From the NCBI GenBank assembly GCA_009835005.1, contig WTFG01000002.1:1-64000 (forward strand): DNA of 64,000 nucleotides. The letters are read 5' to 3'. Position numbers and translations under genes: made by a program. This DNA comes from Flavobacteriaceae bacterium Ap0902. Lineage in GTDB: Bacteria; Bacteroidota; Bacteroidia; Flavobacteriales; Weeksellaceae. The notes beneath the pieces were generated by a model. That model was given only the letters and a program-made list of their open reading frames with translations. It ran no database searches and was not told the DNA's origin. Below are positions 57,506 to 64,000 of this stretch, one piece after another (positions within the stretch are counted from its first letter, which is position 1; each line of letters begins with the position of its first letter).

Positions 57506-58726
57506 TTGAAAAAGCAATTACATAATTTAAGAGAAAAGTATAAAGGAACTAAGTTTGCACCTGTATTTAATGCGTTTCATACTTTCCTATATACACCAGA
57601 TCATACAGCTGGTAAACAAGGTGCACATATACATGATGCGACCGACCTAAAACGCGTCATGAATACCGTGATTATCGCATTGATTCCGTGTTTAATTTTT
57701 GGAATGTTCAATGCTGGTTACCAACATCATTTGGCATTAGGGGAAATAGAGAGAGTCTCAAGTTTCTTTGATGGAAACTTTTGGAATTTAGATAACCTTT
57801 TGGTGGGTCTTAAGAAAGTCTTACCCTTAGTGATTGTTTCTTATGCTGTGGGATTAGGAATTGAATTTTTATTTGCAGCTATCAAAGGACATGAGGTAGA
57901 AGAAGGGTATTTAGTAACAGGAATGTTGGTGCCTTTGATTGTTCCAATAGATATTCCTTTATGGATGCTTACCGTAGCGATAGCCTTTGGTGTTATAATA
58001 GGTAAAGAAGTTTTTGGTGGTACAGGAATGAATATTCTGAATCCAGCACTTACAATTAGAGCTTTCTTATTCTTTGCCTATCCAACCTGGATGTCAGGGG
58101 ATAAGGTTTGGGTACATGGAGCCGTAGAAAGAACCCAGGAGATTGCAGATGGAGCTAATTTAGATGCTATTTCTGGTGAAACTATTCTTGGACAACTAGC
58201 CCAAAATAAAGAATTAGGCTATTCTATTTGGGAACAGATGATGGGATTTATTCCAGGTTCTGTAGGAGAAACTTCAACCATTCTTATTGCAATCATGGCC
58301 ATTTTTTTAATATTTACTAAAATTGCTAGTTGGCGAATTATTATATCATCTATCGTAGGAGCTTTAGTTATGGGGCTTATATTCAATGGTGTAATTAATA
58401 TGGGATGGATTACGCCAACCAATTCGTTCTATGGCTTAATGAGTTTACCATTCTGGCAGCATCTAATTGTAGGTGGTTTGGCTTTTGGTATTGTATATAT
58501 GGCTACCGACCCTGTAACAGGAGCACAAACCTTAAAAGGGCAATGGTGGTATGGATTCCTTATTGGATTTATTTCTGTGATGATTCGTGTATTCAACCCA
58601 GCCTATCCAGAAGGTGTAATGCTTGCCATATTATTGATGAATGTATTTGCCCCAACCATAGATTATTATGTAGTGCAAGGCAATATGAAGAGAAGAATGA
58701 AACGTCTAAAAGTTAAAAACGCTTAA
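57506..58726 (+). CDS. nqrB: Na+-NQR subunit B
   Basis: 406 residues with a TTG start. About ten membrane helices. The covalent FMN site is LDAISGETILG with Thr226, where many homologues have SGAT, so the A-to-E change beside the attachment Thr is notable. Riboflavin/ubiquinone-binding helices and GKEVFGGTGMNILNPALTIR A are conserved. Site of Na+ translocation together with NqrD/E. Confidence 0.95.
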   Translation: MKKQLHNLREKYKGTKFAPVFNAFHTFLYTPDHTAGKQGAHIHDATDLKRVMNTVIIALIPCLIFGMFNAGYQHHLALGEIERVSSFFDGNFWNLDNLLVGLKKVLPLVIVSYAVGLGIEFLFAAIKGHEVEEGYLVTGMLVPLIVPIDIPLWMLTVAIAFGVIIGKEVFGGTGMNILNPALTIRAFLFFAYPTWMSGDKVWVHGAVERTQEIADGANLDAISGETILGQLAQNKELGYSIWEQMMGFIPGSVGETSTILIAIMAIFLIFTKIASWRIIISSIVGALVMGLIFNGVINMGWITPTNSFYGLMSLPFWQHLIVGGLAFGIVYMATDPVTGAQTLKGQWWYGFLIGFISVMIRVFNPAYPEGVMLAILLMNVFAPTIDYYVVQGNMKRRMKRLKVKNA

Positions 58727-58728
58727 TC

Positions 58729-59505
58729 ATGGCAGAAAAAAGAACAGACAGTAACGTATATACCATAATTTTCGCTATAGTCATGGTAGTGGTCGTAGGA
58801 GCGATTCTTGCGTTTATAGCATCATCTTTAAGCCCAAAGATTAAAGAAAATCAGAAATTTGAAGCTCAACAGAACATCCTTTATGCAATGGGAGAAAACA
58901 ATAATGAAGATCCTTATGGCGGTGGTGGTTCGGTTGAATTTATTCCAACAACAGAAGTGCAGGAGAAATTTGATACCTACATTGTAAAACAATTAGTGTT
59001 TAAAGGAGAAGAAGTAACAGAGAATCCAGAAGCTTATCTTATTGACTTGAAACAAGAGCAAGAAAGGTCCAAGGATCCTAATTATATGAGACAATTACCG
59101 TTGTTTGTTGGTGAGAAAGATGGCGAAACCTTCTATATTATCCCGATGAGAGGTAATGGTTTATGGGACGCTATCTGGGGTTATATGGCATTACGTAAAG
59201 ATGACCTTACTGTAGAGGGGGCTTATTTTGATCACGCTGGTGAAACACCAGGATTAGGAGCTAATATCAAAGAACGTTTCTTTATGGATGACTTTCATGG
59301 AGAGCATGTATTAGACAACAACAATAATATCAAGGGGATTACCATTACCAAAGGTAATATGGACCCTTTGAACGAGAGAAAAGATGATTATAAAGTTGAT
59401 GCGATTGCAGGAGCTACCATTACAGGTGATGGGGTTTCAGCAATGATTAATAGTACATTAGAAATGTATGCGCCTTATTTATTAAAACTATCAAAAGAAA
59501 ATTAA
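58729..59505 (+). CDS. nqrC: Na+-NQR subunit C
   Basis: 258 residues. One N-terminal membrane helix (IIFAIVMVVVVGAILAFIAS), then a periplasmic FMN-binding domain with DAIAGATITGDGVSAMI and the covalent FMN Thr230. GETPGLGANI and the DGxTF-like region are typical. It starts two bases after nqrB and is followed by nqrD. Confidence 0.95.
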   Translation: MAEKRTDSNVYTIIFAIVMVVVVGAILAFIASSLSPKIKENQKFEAQQNILYAMGENNNEDPYGGGGSVEFIPTTEVQEKFDTYIVKQLVFKGEEVTENPEAYLIDLKQEQERSKDPNYMRQLPLFVGEKDGETFYIIPMRGNGLWDAIWGYMALRKDDLTVEGAYFDHAGETPGLGANIKERFFMDDFHGEHVLDNNNNIKGITITKGNMDPLNERKDDYKVDAIAGATITGDGVSAMINSTLEMYAPYLLKLSKEN

Positions 59506-59506
59506 T

Positions 59507-60160
59507 ATGGATTTTTTATCAAAAAAACATAAAGCTTTAGTGGCAGATCCATTAAATGATAACAACCCAATTACGGTTCAAGTTTTGGGTATCTGTTCTG
59601 CCTTAGCAGTGACAGCACAATTAATGCCGTCTATAGTAATGTCTGTAGCCGTACTATTTGTGTTGGGTATGGGAAATGTGGTTATTTCATTATTACGTAA
59701 TGTTATTCCATCTAAAATTAGAATTATTGTTCAGCTCATAGTTGTAGCGGCACTTGTAATTATAGTGGATCAAGTGTTAAAAGCTTTTGCTTTTGAACTT
59801 AGTAAACAACTATCTGTATTCATTGGGTTAATTATTACCAATTGTATTATCATGGGTAGATTTGAGGCATTCGCTTTAGGTAACAAACCTTGGCCATCAT
59901 TTTTAGATGGTATCGGTAATGCCCTTGGGTATGCTATCATTCTAGTAATTGTAGGTGCTGTAAGAGAATTATTAGGTTCAGGTACTTTATTAGGTTTTCA
60001 GATCTTTGGAGACCCTATCGCAAAGACAGGTTTATACTCTATAGGTTATGAGAACAATGGATTCATGTTGTTAGCTCCAATGGCCTTGATTACGATTGGC
60101 ATTATTATATGGGTACAGCGAGCAAAAAATAAAGAATTGATAGAAGAACATTCAGCTTAA
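59507..60160 (+). CDS. nqrD: Na+-NQR subunit D
   Basis: 217 residues, six membrane helices. The two half-channel cysteines that hold an intramembrane 2Fe-2S cluster with NqrE are seen in VLGICSALAVT (Cys30) and LIITNCIIMGRFEAFA (~Cys115). RELLGSGTLLGFQIF is conserved. It is one base from nqrC. Confidence 0.95.
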   Translation: MDFLSKKHKALVADPLNDNNPITVQVLGICSALAVTAQLMPSIVMSVAVLFVLGMGNVVISLLRNVIPSKIRIIVQLIVVAALVIIVDQVLKAFAFELSKQLSVFIGLIITNCIIMGRFEAFALGNKPWPSFLDGIGNALGYAIILVIVGAVRELLGSGTLLGFQIFGDPIAKTGLYSIGYENNGFMLLAPMALITIGIIIWVQRAKNKELIEEHSA

Positions 60161-60176
60161 TTAAAAATAAAATAAA

Positions 60177-60914
60177 ATGTTAGAACATATAGAATTATTT
60201 TTCAAATCTGTTTTTATAAACAACATGGTATTTGCCACATTTCTAGGAATGTGTTCTTATCTTGCGGTTTCTAAAAAAGTATCTACTGCAGTAGGATTGG
60301 GCGCAGCTGTTATCTTCGTGATGGCTATTACTGTTCCTTTAAACTGGTTGTTAGATCAATATATACTAAAAGATGGCGCATTGGTTTGGCTAGGGCCAGA
60401 ATATGCCGATGTTAATCTTAGCTTTTTGTCATTTATACTATTTATTGCCACGATTGCCACGATGGTACAGTTGGTAGAAATCATTGTAGAGAAATTTGCA
60501 CCATCCTTATATAATTCATTAGGTATATTCTTACCTCTAATTGCAGTAAACTGTGCTATTTTAGGTGGTTCACTATTCATGCAAGCTAGAGATATTCCAT
60601 CATTAGGCTTAGCGCTTAACTATGGTATTTCATCTGGTATTGGTTGGTTTTTAGCCATTCTTGCCATTGCTGCTATTAGAGAAAAAATTAGATATTCTAA
60701 TGTACCTGCACCACTTAGAGGATTAGGAATTACATTTATCACCACAGGTCTTATGGCCATAGGTTTCATGAGCTTTGGTGGTATGTTAACCAGTAATGGA
60801 GAGCAAAAAGAAGTGAAAGAAGAGACCACGCAAGTGATCCCTTTAGATGAATTGAATCAAAAAAATGAAGTGAATACCGCACTGGTAGTACCTTCCCAAA
60901 CCAATAAAAACTAA
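60177..60914 (+). CDS. nqrE: Na+-NQR subunit E
   Basis: 245 residues. Six membrane helices with [16 protein letters not shown] (Cys26) and [15 protein letters not shown] (~Cys124), the cluster ligands pairing with NqrD. It carries a ~35-residue polar C-terminal extension ([20 protein letters not shown]...), longer than the typical ~200-residue subunit; such tails occur in Bacteroidota. Confidence 0.95.
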   Translation: MLEHIELFFKSVFINNMVFATFLGMCSYLAVSKKVSTAVGLGAAVIFVMAITVPLNWLLDQYILKDGALVWLGPEYADVNLSFLSFILFIATIATMVQLVEIIVEKFAPSLYNSLGIFLPLIAVNCAILGGSLFMQARDIPSLGLALNYGISSGIGWFLAILAIAAIREKIRYSNVPAPLRGLGITFITTGLMAIGFMSFGGMLTSNGEQKEVKEETTQVIPLDELNQKNEVNTALVVPSQTNKN

Positions 60915-60920
60915 TAATAG

Positions 60921-62240
60921 ATGATAATTTTTGCAGCATCTGTAGGATTAACCGTAGGAATTGCGGTCGCAGCATTTTTGGTACTTATACTATTTTTAGT
61001 AGCCATATTGCTATTTACAAAACAAAAGTTAGCACCATCTGGTCCAGTACATATCACCATTAATGATGAAGAGACCATTACAGTACCCTCTGGTGGTTCA
61101 CTTTTGTCTACACTTGGAGAAGAGAAAATATTTTTACCTTCTGCCTGTGGTGGAGGTGGTACTTGTATCCAATGTGAGTGTCGCGTAGATGAGGGAGGAG
61201 GAGAAGCCCTGCCAACAGAAACGCCGCACTTTACCAGAGCAGAATTAAAGGATGGCGCACGTTTGGCATGTCAGGTGAAGGTGAAACAGGACATGAAAAT
61301 CCGTGTACCAGAAGAAATCTTCGGGATCAAAAAATATAACGCTAAAGTGGTACGTAATTACAACGTAGCATCTTTTATCAAGGAATTTGTAGTGGAGATT
61401 CCAGAGGATATGAACTATAAAGCAGGTGGGTATATCCAAATAGAAGTTCCAAAAACTACGGTGAAATATGAGGACATAGATATCACCGCACACCCAACGG
61501 ATCACCCAGATGAGCCAATGAAATTCCAAAAAGAATGGGATAAATTTGGACTTTGGCCATTGGTTATGAAAAACGATGAGGTAGTAGAAAGAGCGTACTC
61601 TATGGCTTCTTATCCGGCAGAAGGTAGAGAAATTATGCTGAATGTACGTATCGCTACGCCACCTTGGGATCGCAAGAATAACAAATGGATGGACGTAAAT
61701 CCTGGGATTGCATCCTCATACATCTTTAGTTTAAAAGAGGGGGATGACTGTGTTATCTCTGGTCCATTTGGAGAATTCTTTATTAATGAAGAATCAGATG
61801 CAGAAATGATTTATATAGGCGGTGGAGCTGGTATGGCACCAATGCGTTCACACTTATTCCAATTATTCCATACGATTAAAACCAAAAGAAAGGTTTCTTA
61901 TTGGTATGGTGGGCGTTCTAAAAGAGAATTGTTCTACATTCATTACTTTAGAGAATTAGAAAAACAATTTGATAATTTTCAATTCTATTTGGTATTATCT
62001 GAACCTTTAGAAGAGGATAATTGGAAAGAGAAAAAGAGCTTGGATGATCCAGACGGTGATGGATTTGTAGGTTTTGTGCACCAAGCCTTAATTGATAATT
62101 ATCTAAAAGATCACCCAACGCCAGAAGATTGTGAGTTCTATTTCTGTGGACCACCATTAATGAACGATGCTGTCGTAAAAATGTGTGATGAGTTTGGAGT
62201 TCCAGATGAAAATGTAAGATACGATGACTTTGGAGAATAA
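60921..62240 (+). CDS. nqrF: Na+-NQR subunit F, NADH dehydrogenase part
   Basis: 439 residues. N-terminal membrane helix, then a 2Fe-2S ferredoxin domain (PSACGGGGTCIQCECRV ... ARLACQV). An FAD domain with VVERAYSMASYP (RxYS motif) and an NADH domain with IYIGGGAGMAPMRSH and EFYFCGPPLMNDAVV follow. It takes two electrons from NADH and feeds them singly to the cluster and on to NqrC. Last gene of the operon, followed by a terminator. Confidence 0.95.
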   Translation: MIIFAASVGLTVGIAVAAFLVLILFLVAILLFTKQKLAPSGPVHITINDEETITVPSGGSLLSTLGEEKIFLPSACGGGGTCIQCECRVDEGGGEALPTETPHFTRAELKDGARLACQVKVKQDMKIRVPEEIFGIKKYNAKVVRNYNVASFIKEFVVEIPEDMNYKAGGYIQIEVPKTTVKYEDIDITAHPTDHPDEPMKFQKEWDKFGLWPLVMKNDEVVERAYSMASYPAEGREIMLNVRIATPPWDRKNNKWMDVNPGIASSYIFSLKEGDDCVISGPFGEFFINEESDAEMIYIGGGAGMAPMRSHLFQLFHTIKTKRKVSYWYGGRSKRELFYIHYFRELEKQFDNFQFYLVLSEPLEEDNWKEKKSLDDPDGDGFVGFVHQALIDNYLKDHPTPEDCEFYFCGPPLMNDAVVKMCDEFGVPDENVRYDDFGE

Positions 62241-62269
62241 ACCTAATCATTGGAATTTATAAAAAGTAT

Positions 62270-62307
62270 AAAAGACGTTAATTAGAAATGATTAACGTCT
62301 TTTTTTA
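62270..62307. terminator. nqr operon terminator
   Basis: AAAGACGTTAAT / ATTAACGTCTTT, 12-bp stem, loop TAGAAATG-type, followed by TTTTTT. A-rich on the other side, so it may also serve the convergent receptor gene. Confidence 0.85.
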
Positions 62308-62349
62308 TGCTGTAAGCATGAATATTGGTAATAGCCTCTAAATTTTTCT

Positions 62350-64000
62350 TTATAGTTTGATTCCGATGGTGATATAATATGTCCTAGGATTAGATGGAAT
62401 AATTCCAGGTCCTGGATAGCCGCTAGCCCTTCTAACGAAATACGATCTATCTAATAGATTGTTTAAACCAGATTCTATGGTAAATCTTTTATATTGATAA
62501 GAGACAGACAAATCCATGATATGATACATAGGAATTTCACCCACAATACCACTGATTTTATCATCTTTGGATTGACGCGCATTCGTGGCATCGGTATATT
62601 GCTTTGAAAGATAGGTCCAAAGCAGATTAGTGGATATGCTTTTGTAAGCAAAGCCAATTCCTGTTTTGATATTTACTGTTGGAACAAATTCCACCTTATT
62701 TCCTTCTATATTTTGATCCAAAGGGGTATTTAAATATTGAGAATGCGTGAAGGTTGAATTGATAAAATAATGAAAATCAATTAGTCTAGAATCAATTTTT
62801 AAAATCTTAGATAAGTTTAAATCTACCAAGCTTTCTAAACCATAAGTAACAGCTTTTCCAATATTATCTCTACCGCGCAGACCATAATAGGGACTATTGG
62901 GATTGGATGCTATATATTCACCTATCTTGTTATCATATAATAAAACAAAACCATTAGAATCAAAAGAAATTAAATTTCTATATTTCCCTCTTGCACCAAC
63001 ATCAACGGTAAATCCTGTTTCATCTGTGATATCATCTGCCACGAAGAAATTGGGGCTGGTGGTGTGAATATCTGTAAAAGTCACAGAACGATAGTTTTTA
63101 GAGAAATTTCCATAAAATTCAATTGTTTTTGATGCTTTATAACTCAATCCGAGTCCATAAAGCAAAAATGAGCGTTTTTTATCTATATTCTCATTGAATA
63201 TGTCCTCATCTATCACATTGCCAGCTAGATCTGTGATTATGTATTTATATTGACCGTTGGCAGAAGTTTTAATCCATTCATATCTAAATCCAGGAGTAAC
63301 ACTAAATTTATCTGTAACATTCCAAATGGTTTCTCCAAAGAAGGTTAAGTTTCTATTCGGGTATTTGAAATCTGACTGGTATCTGTAATCGGCAGAATTT
63401 ATATAATCAAAATCGAAATCTGCATCGGACGCCCTACTTCCTGGACCCTGTGTTTGTGCATTTTGGGCATGGTAATATTTGGCGCCTAGCATCCAAACAT
63501 TTTTAAAGTCTCTAAAATTATAGTATTGTAAATATTTAGATTCTACCCCCCAATTATTAAACTCACCTACAATCAAATCTCTGGGAGAATCTAGTTCGTC
63601 TATGGCAGATACTCTATTATCTCTAAAGCCTAATGCTTTTCTTTTAGACTGCAAACCAAAGAATTGTGTAGAAAATTTCGCTTCATCTTTAAATGTATGA
63701 TTGAATTGAACATTTAATAAATTCCAATCTACGCGAAACCAATTTCTTTCTCTATTGCTAAATGTTGGGTCTTCATAAAACTGTTGATCTGTTAATCCAC
63801 CTGGTTGATGGGCTAAATAACCGAAATGCGTATATTCCGTGCGAATGTCTGTTCTAGGACTGATTTGGTAATTCAGTTTGCCAAAGTAATTAAAAGATTC
63901 AAAATCAGAATTAGGACGAAAACTATTGCCTTTTTTATAATTGAAGAAACCATAATAACTCAAACGCCCATTGGTACCAGAGATACTATTAAAGGAGGTG
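62350..64000 (-). CDS. TonB-dependent receptor, 5' end outside the window
   Basis: The minus-strand frame is open to base 64000 (upstream residues SFNSISGTNGRLSYYGFF), so the start lies beyond the window. The visible ~550 residues are the barrel of a FecA-type receptor: FRPNSDFESFNYFGKLNYQI, TYNLLNVQFNHTF-type strands, LGLSYKASKTIEFYGNFSKN YR (a typical 'E.y.n.s..y.p' strand) and VGARGKYRNLISFDSNGF. It ends in YYITIGIKL. Likely iron-chelate uptake; the substrate cannot be assigned without the plug. Confidence 0.85.
   Translation of the reverse strand, partial: TSFNSISGTNGRLSYYGFFNYKKGNSFRPNSDFESFNYFGKLNYQISPRTDIRTEYTHFGYLAHQPGGLTDQQFYEDPTFSNRERNWFRVDWNLLNVQFNHTFKDEAKFSTQFFGLQSKRKALGFRDNRVSAIDELDSPRDLIVGEFNNWGVESKYLQYYNFRDFKNVWMLGAKYYHAQNAQTQGPGSRASDADFDFDYINSADYRYQSDFKYPNRNLTFFGETIWNVTDKFSVTPGFRYEWIKTSANGQYKYIITDLAGNVIDEDIFNENIDKKRSFLLYGLGLSYKASKTIEFYGNFSKNYRSVTFTDIHTTSPNFFVADDITDETGFTVDVGARGKYRNLISFDSNGFVLLYDNKIGEYIASNPNSPYYGLRGRDNIGKAVTYGLESLVDLNLSKILKIDSRLIDFHYFINSTFTHSQYLNTPLDQNIEGNKVEFVPTVNIKTGIGFAYKSISTNLLWTYLSKQYTDATNARQSKDDKISGIVGEIPMYHIMDLSVSYQYKRFTIESGLNNLLDRSYFVRRASGYPGPGIIPSNPRTYYITIGIKL

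Noticed and set aside
1-64000. CRISPR arrays, rRNA or tRNA genes
   Set aside because: No regularly spaced repeats or recognisable rRNA/tRNA sequences were seen; the repeats present are RHS cores, the XRE segment duplication and phage ends.

Overview
The window comes from a Bacteroidota genome, most likely a flavobacterium of the Weeksellaceae kind. It is AT-rich, uses TAnnTTTG-type -7 promoter elements, carries a type IX secretion plug-type protein (DUF5103), TonB-dependent receptors, and a full Na+-translocating NADH:quinone reductase operon. The species cannot be fixed from the sequence alone.

Region 1 (1-8.9 kb) is the 3' end of an RHS/YD-repeat polymorphic-toxin locus. A toxin tail running in from outside the window is followed by an array of displaced RHS-core + toxin C-terminal cassettes, each with a candidate immunity gene (two paralogous soluble ones, three lipoproteins, one membrane protein). 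Degenerate copies show repeated recombination.

Region 2 (8.9-9.67 kb) is a scar zone: a remnant of a regulator gene, a 63-bp fragment of the pruA gene whose intact copy lies 41 kb away, and a frameshifted XRE regulator (XRE1).

Region 3 (9671-42875) is a 33.2-kb Mu-like transposable prophage with 16-bp near-perfect terminal inverted repeats and a 5-bp AAATA target duplication. Reading from its early end (right side of the window): S24-type repressor, small early genes, MuA transposase, MuB ATPase, two RecA-like ATPase paralogues. A central divergent region drives packaging, portal and head genes rightwards (27.2-34.8 kb). Protease/scaffold, capsid, sheath, tube, tape measure, baseplate, fibres, a lysis cassette and a terminal DNA methyltransferase run leftwards (27.0-9.8 kb). 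The most unusual part is the minor head (MuF/gpF) gene. It is split into two ORFs that carry the N- and C-terminal halves of an intein. A Vsr/PD-(D/E)XK-like endonuclease gene lies between them on the opposite strand. The C-extein ends in a toxin-like domain, and the N-half appears to be entered by a -1 frameshift from the portal gene.

Region 4 (42.9-49.9 kb) is a bacteriocin-type peptide locus. It has at least three double-glycine-like leader peptides plus one decayed one, all with glycine/alanine-rich cores and exactly two cysteines. Around them are a small ABC exporter, a second XRE regulator, two small membrane proteins, a membrane protein interrupted by a frameshift, a thioredoxin-like protein with CxxC, and a C39-peptidase ABC transporter. 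The prophage inserted between the XRE1/promoter segment and the first peptide gene.

Region 5 (50-64 kb) is ordinary core genome: pruA (P5C dehydrogenase), an OprC/NosA-like copper TonB receptor with a small partner gene, a conserved hypothetical, DUF5103, nqrABCDEF, and a second TonB-dependent receptor cut by the window edge.
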